A DNA stretch of 64,000 nucleotides from Cherax quadricarinatus (taxonomy: Eukaryota > Arthropoda > Malacostraca > Decapoda > Parastacidae). The number at the start of each line of letters is the position of its first letter. Positions within the stretch are counted from its first letter, which is position 1. The stretch covers positions 1,831,259-1,895,258 of the forward strand of contig NC_091322.1 of the NCBI RefSeq assembly GCF_038502225.1, in the 5' to 3' direction. The translations under genes were made by a program, and so were the position numbers. This document shows positions 13,675-24,900 of the stretch, one piece after another. Under the pieces are notes generated by a model. That model saw nothing but the letters and a program-made list of their open reading frames with translations. It was not told the DNA's origin and made no database searches.

Positions 13675-13993
13675 TATAACGAGCTTGTTTGGTAGGCTGT
13701 AGCAAGTGGGTGGTTAATGATAAACTTTTTCGGAGGCTTCTTCGTTTATTGTTAAGTCGTAGGTGGGTTACAGGCTTGTGTGTTTGTGCCCATGGCCCGG
13801 GCAGGGCCATCCCATGAGAGAGAGCTGGGAGGCCTTGTGTCTTGCTGCTAGGCCGCTGTGTGAGTGAGTGGGAGGCATGTCTGGGCATACTGAAGTGGCA
13901 AGGCCTATAGATGGCAGCACCTGAGTGGCGCGAAATATGAACTAAGCTGGCAGACAGCATGGGCTGTCTGTGCAGACAGTACAGGCTGTCTAC
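13675..13993 (-). repeat. 5' LTR of non-autonomous element
   Basis: 319 bp copy of the LTR at 11406-11717, with the same ends (TATAACGAG...CTGTCTAC). It is followed at once by resumed 13-bp minisatellite. Confidence 0.85.
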
Positions 13994-15149
13994 ACACTGC
14001 CTCAGTACACTGTCTCAGTACACTGTCTCAGTACACTGTCTCAGTACACTGCCTCAGTGCACTTCCTCAGTGCATTGTCTAAGTACACTGCTTCAGTACA
14101 CTGTCTCAGTACACTTCCTCAGTACACTCTCTCAGTACACTGTCTCAGTACACTGTCTCAGTACACTGCCTCAGTACACTGCCTCAGTGCATTGTCTCAG
14201 TGCACTGCCTCAGTACACTGTCTCAGTACACTGCCTCAGTACACTGTCTCAGTGCACTGCCTCAGTACACTGTCTCAGTACACTGCCTCAGTACACTGTC
14301 TCAGTACACTGCCTCAGTACACTGCCTCAGTTCCGTGCCTCAGTACACTGTCTCAGTACACTGTCTCAGTACACTGCCTCAGTACACTGCCTGAGTGCAT
14401 TGTCCCAGTACACTGCCTCACTATACTGTCTCAGTACACTGTCTCGGTATGCTGTCTCAGTACACTGTCTCAGTACACTGTCTCAGTACACTGCCTCAGT
14501 TCCCTGCCTCAGTACACTGTCTCAGTACACTGTCTCAGTACACTGCCTCAGTACACTGCCTGAGTGCATTGTCTCAGTACACTGCCTCAGTATACTGTCT
14601 CAGTACACTGTCTCGGTATGCTGCCTCAGTACACTGTTTCAGTACACTGTCTCAGTACACTGCCTCAGTACACTGCCTCAGTGCATTGTCTCAGTACACT
14701 GCCTTAGTACACTGTCTCAGTACACTGTCTCCGTACACTGCCTCAGTACTTTAATTCAGTACACTGCCTTAATATACTGCTTCAGCACACTGCCTCGATA
14801 CAATGCTTCAGTACACCGCTTCAGTGCACTGCTTCAGTACACTGCCTCGATACACTGCCTCAGTATACTGCCTCAGTACACTGCCTCAGAACACTGCTTC
14901 AGTACACTGCCTCGATACACTGCCTCAGTACACTGCCTCAGTACACTGCGTCAGTACACTGCCTCGATACACTGCCTCAGTACACTGCCTCAGTACACTG
15001 CCTCAGTACACTGCTTCAGTACACTGCCTCGATACACTGCTTCAGTACACTGCCTCGATACACTGCCTCAGTACACTGCCTCAGTACACTGCCTCAGTAC
15101 ACTGCCTCAGTACACTGCCTCAGTACACTGCTTCAGTACACTCCTTGCT
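13994..15149. repeat. 13-bp minisatellite, right part, about 1.16 kb
   Basis: About 89 units of CAGTACACTGCCT with TGTCT, TGCTT and CGATA variants. The right third is enriched for the GATACACTGCCTC variant, giving local higher-order structure. The long Ser-Val-His-Cys-Leu open frames across it are artefacts. Confidence 0.95.
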
Positions 15150-15185
15150 CTGTTCTCTACTCTGTCAAGTAGTCGCAGATGAGAT

Positions 15186-15840
15186 GGAGAAAGGCAAACC
15201 AAGAAAGTGGAGCTTACTTAAGGTGTGAGCGTACTTGTGCCTCGTACAGACTCTTGCAGCCAGATACGAGATACGTCGAAGTGCTGTAAGCTTCCTGGTC
15301 AGCTTGTTTGCAAGATTTACAGCGTTCTTCTTCATGGTCAGTTTGGAATCAAATTTCACCCCAAGGATATCAACTTCGTCCCAGGGTACCAACACCCTCC
15401 CATTCATACTTACTACTGTACCGGCATTACCATTATAGTGCCTAGAGACCATCATCATTTGTGCTTTCCCAGGTGCAAATGTTACTTGCTATCGGTTTCC
15501 CTAAGCTAATATAGCTCTTAGCTAGTGATTGATGTAGCTTAGAGCAGCTGGCATTTCCTCTCTTGGATAAGTAAATGTCAGAGTACAGTCATCTGCATAT
15601 GCATGGGATTCTGGGATGAGATGAAGGTCACTGAAGTATACATTCCATAACAATGGCCCAAGCACGCTTCCCTGTGGAACACTTGCCCCGATAGGATGAT
15701 TTGCTGACTGTTCCTCTGAGAACTACCTTGAAGGTAATCGCTGAGAAGACACTGTAGTGCCTGCAATTCCTAGCGCTTGCAGTTTTGTCAAGAGGCCCTG
15801 GTCCCATACTCGGCCGAAAGCACCAGCAATGTCTCTCTCC
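15186..15840 (-). pseudogene. LINE family F reverse transcriptase fragment
   Basis: Minus-strand RT relic with frameshifts. Reading from 15835 down, recognisable pieces are FGRVWDQGLLTKLQALGI, a VPQGSVLGPLLW-type palm block near 15670, an AYADDCTL-type catalytic box near 15590, then an open piece (15165-15458) containing VDILGVKFDSKLTMKKN and LRRISYLAARVC. The family is distinct from A-D. Its 5' side abuts the (CT)n array. Confidence 0.7.
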
Positions 15841-15858
15841 CTTTATCTTTCCCTCCCT

Positions 15859-16586
<728 letters not shown>

Positions 16587-17919
16587 TCAAATGATATAGT
16601 GGAAGTTTTAGCAGTAAAGATCGAGAACCAAAACCTAGTCATTGTGGTAGTCTACAAGCCTCCGGATGCAACGTCCCAGCAATTCCAGGAACAGCTGTTA
16701 AAAATTGACCACTGTCTGGAAAATCTTCCAGCTCCTGCCCCCAACATCTTGCTCCTGGGGGATTTCAGCTTGAGGCACCTAAAATGGAGGAATATAGCAA
16801 ATAATGTTGTTGCAGTGATAACACCAGGAGGCAGCTCTGACGAGAACTCACACACACGAGCTTTTAAATCTCTGCACAAAATTCAACTTAAACCAGCAAA
16901 TAATAGAGCCTACTAGACTGGAGAATACACTAGACCTCATCTTCACTAACAATGATGATCTGATAAGAAATGTCACCATATCAAAAACAATATACTCAGT
17001 TCACAACATAATCGAGGTTCAGACATGTATGCGTGGAGCCCCAGACCGACAAAATGAGCTTAGTCACGAGGGAGCATTCACCAAATTCAACTTCAATCAA
17101 GTCCTAACCGATATAAGCTGGGAAGTTATACTAAGCAACACAGACCCCAACTTGTGCCTAGAACAGATTAACTTGGTGGCACTCGATGTATGCTCAAGGC
17201 TTATTCCTTTAAGAAAAAGGAGGAGTAGATGTAAAATAGAAAGAGACAGGCGCTCCATTTACAGGCGACGGAATAGAATAACAGATCGGTTAAAAGAGGT
17301 CAATATATCTGAAATGCGTAGGGAGTCACTGGTCAGAGAAATAGTAAACATTGAACTAAAGCTAAAGGAATCTTATAGGAGTCATGAATCGCGGGAAGAA
17401 CTAAAAGCCATAAATGAAATCGAAAGAAACCCAAAGAATTTCTTTTCTTACGTCAAATCAAAGTCGAGAACAATATCCAGTATTGGGCCTCTACTTAAAC
17501 AAGATGGGTCATACACAGATGACAGCAAGGAAATGAATGAGCTACTCAAGTCCTCATTTGACTCAGTTTTTAGCAAGCCACTAACCAGACTGAGAGTCGA
17601 AGATCAAAATGAATTTTTTATGAGAGAGCCACAGAATTTGGTTAACACAAGCCTATCTGATATTATCCTCACACCAAATGACTTCGAACAGGCGATAAGT
17701 GACATGCCCATGCACTCTGCCCCAGGGCCAGACTCATGGAACTCCGTGTTCATCAAGAACTGCAAGAAGCCCCTATCACGAGCTTTTACCATCCTATGGA
17801 GAGGGAGCATGGACACAGGGGTCGTCCCACAGTTACTAAAAACAACAGACATAGCCCCACTCCACAAAGGGGGCAATAGCAAAGAACTACAGACCGATAG
17901 CACTAACATCCCATATCAT
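16587..17919 (+). pseudogene. LINE family C, copy 1, 5' segment (endonuclease to RT)
   Basis: Begins in the endonuclease (VVVYKPPD, NILLLGDFSLRHLKW) and continues through DLIFTNNDDLIRNVTIS and a basic linker into the RT (DSWNSVFIKNCKKPLSRAF, KTTDIAPLHKGG). A one-base insertion in an A run near 16876 breaks the frame; the second frame is open from about 16900. Relative to copy 2, KAIA of the fingers region is shortened by a small deletion near 17875. The coding sequence is then cut by a Penelope-like element at 17920 and resumes at 19322. Confidence 0.85.
17908..17919. repeat. 12-bp target site duplication, left
   Basis: ATCCCATATCAT, repeated at 19322-19333. The empty site is seen once at 63130-63160 (minus strand), where the sequence reads straight through into AAAAATCTTTGAAAGG. 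Confidence 0.85.
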
Positions 17920-18070
17920 GGAAATAAATGGTATCAAATACCGACACAGTGGAAATATAAACACATATGCAGTATAATGTGATCCTTTATTGACAACGTT
18001 TCACCCACACAGTGGGCTTTTTCAAGTCACACACAGATCTACCTGAGGTGGAAGGTACGGGAGTATTTAT

Positions 18071-18414
18071 TAAGGGTGGCCCGGTGGCCTGGAAGGGTGG
18101 CCCGGTGGCCTGGAAGGGTGGCCCGGTGGCCTGGTGGCTAAAGCTCCCGCTTCACACACGGAGGGCCCGGGTTCGATTCCCGGCGGGTGGAAACATTCGA
18201 CATGTTTCCTTACACCTGTTGTCCTGTTCACCTAGCAGCAAATAGGTACCTGGGTGTTAGTCGACTGGTGTGGGTCGCATCCTGGGGGACAAGATTAAGG
18301 ACCCCAATGGAAATAAGTTAGACAGTCCTCGATGATGCACTGACTTTCTTGGGTTATCCTGGGTGGCTAACCCTCCGGGGTTAAAAATCCGAACGAAATC
18401 TTATCTTATCTTAT
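18071..18414 (+). mobile_element. tRNA-derived SINE with (CTTAT)n tail
   Basis: About 344 bp. The head has an A-box-like GTGGCCTGGTGGCTAAAGC and a B box GGGTTCGATTCCCGG, the internal RNA polymerase III promoter elements of a tRNA. The body follows with CACCTAGCAGCAAATAGGTA, then a tail with AAGGACCCCAATGGAAATAA and TTGGGTTATCCTGGG, ending in CTTAT repeats. The first 21 bp (AAGGGTGGCCCGGTGGCCTG type) are present three times in tandem. A second copy is at 61367-61672 on the minus strand. It is not a functional tRNA gene: no cloverleaf 3' half is seen. Confidence 0.85.
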
Positions 18415-18550
18415 AGTCATGTTCAGAATGTTGAGGTCAGGTGGAGAATGCTGCATCTGATGATCTACCGGGTGGAGTTATAGAGTCTTGGGTAGCTTGG
18501 CAGGGGTATTGGACAAGTTGTGAGTAGACCTTTTGCAGTGTTCTATGTTC

Positions 18551-19042
18551 TTATGTGGGATAGCGATGAAGAAGTTTCTTGGCGAGTGGTTCAGCTATGT
18601 TATAGAAGCCGTTGTTCTGGTTGAAATTGTTGGTTATAGAGATAAGCGATGATTCGAGGATTCTTCGGTATTGAGTGTTGTCTTCTGTGGCGATAAGTCT
18701 TGAGTTTCTGTAGTTAATTAAATGGTTGTGTGAATTGCGATGTTGTACACAGGCATTCCTTGTATCGTCAGTCCTGCTTGCATATTGGTGTTCTGAAATA
18801 CGTGTTTGGAGGTCTCTTGATGTTTCGCCCACATATAATTTGTTGCAGTCATTACAAGGGATTATGTATACCCCTGCAGAGGATGGAGGCTTGTCCTGTC
18901 TACTACTGGTGATGTCCTTGATGGTCGTGGTTGTGGAGGTAGATACTTGGAATGATGTATTGGAAAAGATGTTGGAAACATGTTTGGCAATGGAGTTGGT
19001 GGGGAGGACTATGTATCTCGTCTCGGCTGAACCACTCGCCAA
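18551..19042 (-). CDS. GIY-YIG endonuclease domain of Penelope-like element (truncated)
   Basis: 163-residue open frame. Around residues 56-90 it reads AGVYIIPCNDCNKLYVGETS then RDLQTRISEHQ. GVY and YVG are the two halves of the GIY-YIG motif, followed by the conserved arginine and a Glu-His pair; the CxxC at residues 63-66 between the two halves is typical of Penelope-like elements. This domain nicks target DNA for reverse transcription in this retroelement group. The RT that should precede it is absent, so the first 40 residues are the linker remnant and the true protein start is lost. It ends at the arm of the foldback. Confidence 0.8.
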   Translation of the reverse strand: MASGSAETRYIVLPTNSIAKHVSNIFSNTSFQVSTSTTTTIKDITSSRQDKPPSSAGVYIIPCNDCNKLYVGETSRDLQTRISEHQYASRTDDTRNACVQHRNSHNHLINYRNSRLIATEDNTQYRRILESSLISITNNFNQNNGFYNIAEPLAKKLLHRYPT

Positions 19043-19321
19043 GAAACTTCTTCATCGCTATCCCACATAAGAACATAGAACACTGGAAAAGGTCTACTCA
19101 CAACTTGTCCAATACCCCTGCCAAGCTACCCAAGATTCTATAACTCCACCCGGTAGATCATCAGATGCAGCATTCTCCACCTGACCTCAACATTCCGAAC
19201 ATGACTATAAATACTCCCGTACCTTCCACCCCAGGTAGATCTGTGTGTGACTTGAAAAAGCCCACTGTGTGGGTGAAACATTGTCAATAAAGGATCACAT
19301 TATACTGCATATGTGTTTATA

Positions 19322-20695
19322 ATCCCATATCATAAAAATCTTTGAAAGGGTCCTAAGAAGCAAGATCGCCACCCATCTAGATACCCATCAATTACACAAC
19401 CCAGGGCAACATGGGTTTAGAGCAGGTCGCTCCTGTCTGTCTCAACTACTGGATCACTACGACAAGGTCCTAGATGCACTAGAAGACAAAAAGAATGCAG
19501 ATGTAATATATACAGACTTTGCAAAAGCCTTCGACAAGTGTGACCATGGCGTAACAGCGCACAAAATGCGTGCTAAAGGAATAACAGGAAAATTTGGTAG
19601 ATGGATCTATAATTTCCTCACAAACAGAACACAAAGAGTGAAAAGCTCTGTTCCACAAGGCACAGTACTCGCTCCCATCTTGTTTCTCAACCTCATATCT
19701 GACATAGACAAGGATGTCAGCCACAGCACCGTGTCTTCCTTTGCAGATGACACCCGAATCTGCATGACAGTGTCTTCCATTGCAGACACTGCAAGGCTCC
19801 AGGCGGAGATCAACCAAATCTTTCAATGGGCTGCAGAAAACAATATGAAGTTCAACGATGAGAAATTTCAATTACTCCGATATGGTAAACATGAGGAAAT
19901 TAAAACTTCATCAGAGTACAAAACAAATTCCGGCCACAAAATAGAGCGAAAAACCAACGTCAAAGACCTGGGAGTGATCATGTCGGAGGATCTCACCTTC
20001 AAGGACCATAACATTGTATCAATCGCTTCTGCTAGAAAAATGACAGGATGGATAATGAGAACCTTCAAAACTAGGGATGCCAAGCCCATGATGACACTCT
20101 TCAGGTCACTTGTCCTATCTAGGCTGGAATATTGCTGCACACTAACAGCACCTTTCAAGGCAGGTGAAATTGCTGACCTAGAAAATGTACAGAGAACCTT
20201 CACGGCGCGCATAACGGAGATAAAACACCTCAATTACTGGGAGCGCTTGAAGTTCCTGAACCTGTACTCCCTGGAACGTAGGCGGAAAAGATACATGATT
20301 ATATACGCCTGGAAAATCCTAGAGGGACTAATACGGAACTTGCACACGAAAATCACTCACAACGAAAGCAAAAGACTCGGCAGACGATGCAACATCCCCC
20401 CAATGAAAAGCAGGGGTGTCACTAGCACGTTAAGAGACAATGCAATAAGTGTCAGGGGCCCAAGATTGTTCAACTGCCTCCCAGCATACATAAGGGGGAT
20501 TGCCAATAGACCCCTGGCTGTCTTCAAGCAGGCACTGGACAAGCACCTTAAGTCGGTACCTGACCAGCCGGGCTGTGGCTCGTAAGTTGGACTGCGTGCA
20601 GCCAGCAGTAAGAGCCTGGTTGATCAGGCTCTGATCCACCGGGAGGGGCGTTGACCCCCGGAACTCTCTCCAGGTAAACTCCAGGTAAACACCAG
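19322..20695 (+). pseudogene. LINE family C, copy 1, 3' segment
   Basis: Continuation of the RT after the insertion: the fingers (KIFERVLRSKI), palm (YTDFAKAFDKCDHG), SSVPQGTVLAPILF and catalytic SSFADDTRICM, then the C-terminal region to CGS and TAA at 20583-20585. About 15 codons (VVVNRVKSEAATV region) are missing between NRTQR and VKSSVPQG relative to copy 2. The 3' UTR with GTTGACCCCCGGAACTCTC and CCAGGTAAACTCCAGG ends near 20695; part of the usual GGCCTGGTCACAGACCGGG is deleted. Confidence 0.85.
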
Positions 20696-20879
20696 GAGAC
20701 CACCAGTGGCCACTAGTTTGGTTGACTAATTGAGTTTAAAGCTATCGGCTACACGAAGGTCATTAAGGCTACATGCAACCTGTTCACCACTAGTGAAGAA
20801 TACGTTAATCAATAAAGTAAGGATTAAACTCAGTGTATAAACACTGGCGCATACATCTCTCGGTATACATATTCTTGGC
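20696..20879. other. Unassigned spacer
   Basis: No feature recognised between the LINE-C 3' end and the G-rich minisatellite. Confidence 0.6.
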
Positions 20880-21605
20880 CCGTGGATGGGGAGGGACATG
20901 GAGGGGAGAGGTGGTAGGGGGAAGGAGGGAGTAAGGGAGGGGTGCATGGGGAGGGACATGGATGGGAGAGGTGGTAGGGGGAAGGAGAGAGTAAGGGAGG
21001 GGTGCATGGGGGGAGGGACATGGATTGGAGAGGTGGTAGGGGGAAGGAGTGAGTAAGGGAGGGGTGCATGGGGGGAGGGACATGGATGGGAGAGGTGGTA
21101 GGGAGAAGGAGGGAGTAAGGGAGGGGTGCATGGGGGGAGGGACATGGATGGGAGAGGTGGTAGGGGGAAGGAGGGAGTAAGGGAGGGGTGCATGGGGGGA
21201 GGGACATGGATGGGAGAGGTGGTAGGGGGAAGGAGAGAGTAAGGGAGGGGTGCATGGGGGGAGGGACATGGATGGGAGAGGTGGTAGGGGGAAGGAGGGA
21301 GTAAGAGAGGGGTGCATAGGGGGAGGGACATGGATGGGAGAGGTGGTAGGGGGAAGGAGGGAGTAAGGGAGGGGTGCATGGGGGGAGGGACATGGATGGG
21401 AGAGGTGGTAGGGGGAAGGAGGGAGTAAGGGAGGGGTGCATGGGGGGAGGGACATGGATGGGAGAGGTGGTAGGGGGAAGGAGGGCGTAAGGGAGGGGTG
21501 CATGGGGAGGGACATGGAGGGGAGAGGTGGTAGGGGGAAGGAGGGAGTAAGGGAGGGGTACATGGGGGGAGGGGTGATGGGGGGAGGGGTGATGGGGGAG
21601 GGTGG
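20880..21605. repeat. G-rich polypurine minisatellite, unit about 60 bp
   Basis: About 11-12 units of a unit near 60 bp containing GGAGAGGTGGTAGGGGGAAG, GGAGTAAGGGAGGGGTGCAT and GGGGGGAGGGACATGGAT. The plus strand is almost free of C and each unit has five or more runs of at least three G, so G-quadruplex or triplex structures are plausible. Proline-rich frames on the minus strand (PSPYHLSHPCPSPHAPLPYS) are translation artefacts. Confidence 0.93.
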
Positions 21606-21916
21606 GGGGAGGGATGACCAAGGCAAATATAAGTTCTCCAGAAATCACTAAATAATTTAAATGTTTATGTTGCTGCAGGGAAGGTAAGGGTGGAGAGGAA
21701 TGGCACCTCACAGTGCCTCCCACACAGTGCCTCTCACACCACCAGGGTGGGAGTGGGGGGTGGAGGGGGAGGCACAGTGGTTTATGATGCCTGCAACATG
21801 CCGGGCTGCCAGTAACACCAAGAAAACTTGAGTAGGAAGGTCACATCCGACCCTCACACTAATGCTGTTCTCCAGTGATAAATTTGACCACTGTTTATGA
21901 AGTGACGTGTAATGTC
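21606..21916. other. Unassigned spacer
   Basis: Non-repetitive 310 bp between the two tandem arrays. No gene or family recognised. Confidence 0.6.
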
Positions 21917-24900
21917 TTGATGCACTGCAACAACACTGTCCACCTGCAACAACACTGTCCCCCTGCAACAACACTGTCCCCCTGCAACAACACTGTCCCC
22001 CTGCAACAACATTGTCCCCCTGCAACAACACTGTCCCCCTGCAACAACACTGCCCCCCTGCAACAACACTGTCCCCCTGCAACAACACTGTCCCCCTGCA
22101 ACAACACTGTCCACCTGCAACAACACTGTCCCCCTGCAACAACACTGTACCCCTGCAACAACACTGTCCCCCTGCAACAACACTGCCCCCCTGCAACAAC
22201 ACTGTCCCCCTGCAACAACACTGTCCCCTGCAACAACACTGCCCCCCTGCAACAACACTGACCCCCTGTAACAACACTGTCCCCCTGCAACAACACTGTC
22301 CCCCTGCAACAACACTGTCCCCCTGCAACAACACTGTCCCCCTGCAACAACATTGTCCCCCTACAACAACACTGTACCCCTGCAACAACACTGTCCCCCT
22401 GCAACAACACTGTCCCCCTGCAACAACACTGTCCCCCCCTGCAACAACACTGTCCACCTGCAACAACACTGTCCCCCCTGCAACAACACTGTCCCCCTGC
22501 AACAACACTGTCCCCCCTGCAACAACACTGTCCCCCCTGCAACAACACTTCCCCCTGCAACAACACTGTCCCCCTGCAACAACACTGTCCCCCCTGCAAC
22601 AACACTGTCCCCCTGCAACAACACTGTCCCCCTGCAACAACACTGCCCCCCTGCAACAACACTGTCCCCCTGCAGCAACACTGTCCCCTGCAACAACACT
22701 GCCCCCTGCAACAACACTGCCCCCCCTGCAACAACACTGTCCCCCTCCAACAACACTGTCCCCTGCAACAACACTGTCCCCCTGCAAAAACACGGCCCCC
22801 CCTGCAACAACACTGTCCCCCTCCAACAACACTGACCCCTGCAACAACACTGCCCCCCTGCAACAACACTGTCCCCCTGCAACAACACTGTCCCCCCTAC
22901 AACAACACTGTCCCCCTGCAACAACACTGTCCCCCCTGCAACAACACTATCCCCCCTGCAACAACACTGTCCCCCCTTCAACAACACTGTTCCCCTGCAA
23001 CAACACTGTCCCCCTGGAACAACACTGTCCCCCCTGCAACAACACTGCCCCCCTGCAACAACACTGTCCCCCTGCAACAACACAGCCACCCTGCAACAAC
23101 ACTGTCCCCCTGCAGCAACACTGTCCCCCCTGCAACAACACTGTCCCCCCTGCAACAACACTGTCCCCCCTGCAACAACACTGTCCCCCTGCAACAACAC
23201 TGTCCCCCCTGCAACAACACTGTCCCCCTGCAACAACACTGTCCCCCTGGAACAACACTGTCCCCCTGCAACAACACTGTCCCCCCTGCAACAACACTGT
23301 CCCCCTGCAACAACACTGTCCCCCCTGCAACAACACTGTCCCCCTGGAACAACACTGTCCCCCTGGAACAACACTGTCCCCCCCTGCAACAACACTGCCC
23401 CCCTGCAACAACACTGTCCCCCTGCAACAACACTGTCCCCCAGCAACAACACTGTCCCCCCTGCAACAACACTGTCCCCCTGCAACAACACTGTCCCCCC
23501 TGCAACAACACTGTCCCCTGCAACAACACTGTCCCCCCTGCAACAACACTGTCCCCCTGCAACAACACTGTCCCCCTGCAACAACACTGTCCCCCCTGCA
23601 ACAACACTGTCCCCTGCAACAACACTGTCCCCCCTGCAAATACACTGTCCCCCTGCAACAACACTGTCCCCCTGCAACAACACTGTCTCCCTGGAACAAC
23701 ACTGTCCCCCCTGCAACAACACTGTCCCCCTGCAACAACACTGTCCCCCTGCAACAATACTGTCCCCCCTGCAACAACACTGTCCCCCTGCAACAACACT
23801 GTCCCCGCTGCAACAACACTGTCCCCCTGCAACAATACTGTCCCCCATGCAACAAAACTGTCCCCCTGGAACAAAACTGTCCTCCCTGCAACAACACTGT
23901 CCCCCTGCAACAACACTGTCTCCCCAGCAACAACACTGTCCCCCCTGCAACAACACTGTCCCCCCTGCAACAACACTGTCCCCCTGCAACAACACTGTCG
24001 CCCTGGAACAACACTGTCCCCCCTGCAACAACACTGCCCCCCTGCAACAACACTGTCCCCCTGCAACAACACTGTCCCCCTGCAACAACACAGCCACCCT
24101 GCAACAACACTGTCCCCCTTCAACAACACTGTCCCCCCTGGCAACAACACTGTTCCCCCTGCAACAACACTGTCCCCCTGCACCAACACTGTCCCCCTGC
24201 AACAACACTGTCCCCCCTGCAACAACACTGTCCCCCTGCAACAACACTGTCCCCCCTACAACAACACTGTCCCCCCTGCAACAACACTGTCCCCTGCAAC
24301 AACACTGCCCCCTGCAACAACACTGTCCCCCTGCAACAACTCTGCCTCCTGCAACAACACTGTTCCCCTGCAACAACACTGTCCCCCCTACAACAACACT
24401 GTCCCCCCTACAACAACACTGTACCCCTGCAACAACACTGTCCCCCTGCAACAACACTGCCTCCTGCAACAACACTGTCCCCCTGCAACAACACTGTCCC
24501 CCTGCAACAACACTGTCCCCCCTGCAACAACACTGCCCCCTGCAACAACACTGCCCCCTGCAACAACACTGTCCCTTCTGCAACAACACTGTCCCCCCTG
24601 CAACAACACTGTCCCCCTGCAACAACACTGTCCCCCTGAAACAACACTGTCCCCCTGCAACAACACTGCCCCCTGCAACAACACTGTCCCCCCTTCAACA
24701 ACACTGTCCCCCCTGCAACAACACTGTCCCTCTGCAACAACACTGTCCCCCTTCAACAACACTGCCCCCCTGCAACAACACTGTCCCCCTGCAACAACAC
24801 TGTCCCCCTGCAACAACACTGTCCCCCCTGCAACAACACTGTCCCCCCTGCAACAACACTGTCCCCCCCTGCAACAACACTGTCCCCCTGCAACAACACT

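Larger units (their letters stand above)
11406..13993 (-). mobile_element. Non-autonomous LTR retrotransposon (no gag or pol)
   Basis: Two LTRs (11406-11717 and 13675-13993) flank 1957 bp with no gag, protease, RT or integrase frame. ACACT precedes the left LTR (11401-11405) and follows the right one (13994-13998), consistent with a 5-bp target duplication, although the target is itself a repeat containing ACACT. Orientation follows from the primer-binding-site-like TGGTACCAGCGGTG next to the right LTR on the minus strand. It resembles TGGTGACAGCGGTG in the Gypsy element at 41070-49473. Both elements also carry a GTCGTCCCGAC palindromic motif just inside the left LTR. I infer a non-autonomous relative mobilised by such a Gypsy element. 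Confidence 0.75.
17920..19321 (-). mobile_element. Penelope-like element with inverted terminal repeats, in LINE C
   Basis: Insertion of 1402 bp flanked by a 12-bp target duplication. It has long inverted arms: left 17957-18070 plus 18415-18600, right 19024-19320. The arms start with ATAAACACATATGCAGTATA and include a hairpin followed by GAAAC. The left arm is interrupted by a tRNA-derived SINE (18071-18414), the right arm is not. Between the arms lies a minus-strand GIY-YIG endonuclease frame. The RT domain normally upstream of GIY-YIG is missing, so this is a truncated foldback copy. Both arms carry the C-terminal codons EPLAKKLLHRYPT, in opposite orientation. Confidence 0.8.

Noticed and set aside
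18100..18190. Functional tRNA gene
   Set aside because: A/B boxes are present, but the body is a SINE with a LINE-like tail, and no acceptor stem or complete cloverleaf could be made. The second copy at 61.6 kb confirms a dispersed repeat.
20726..21723. Proline-rich minus-strand proteins (PSPYHLSHPCPS repeats)
   Set aside because: Translation of the 60-bp G-rich minisatellite. No signal peptide, intron or unique domain supports a gene.
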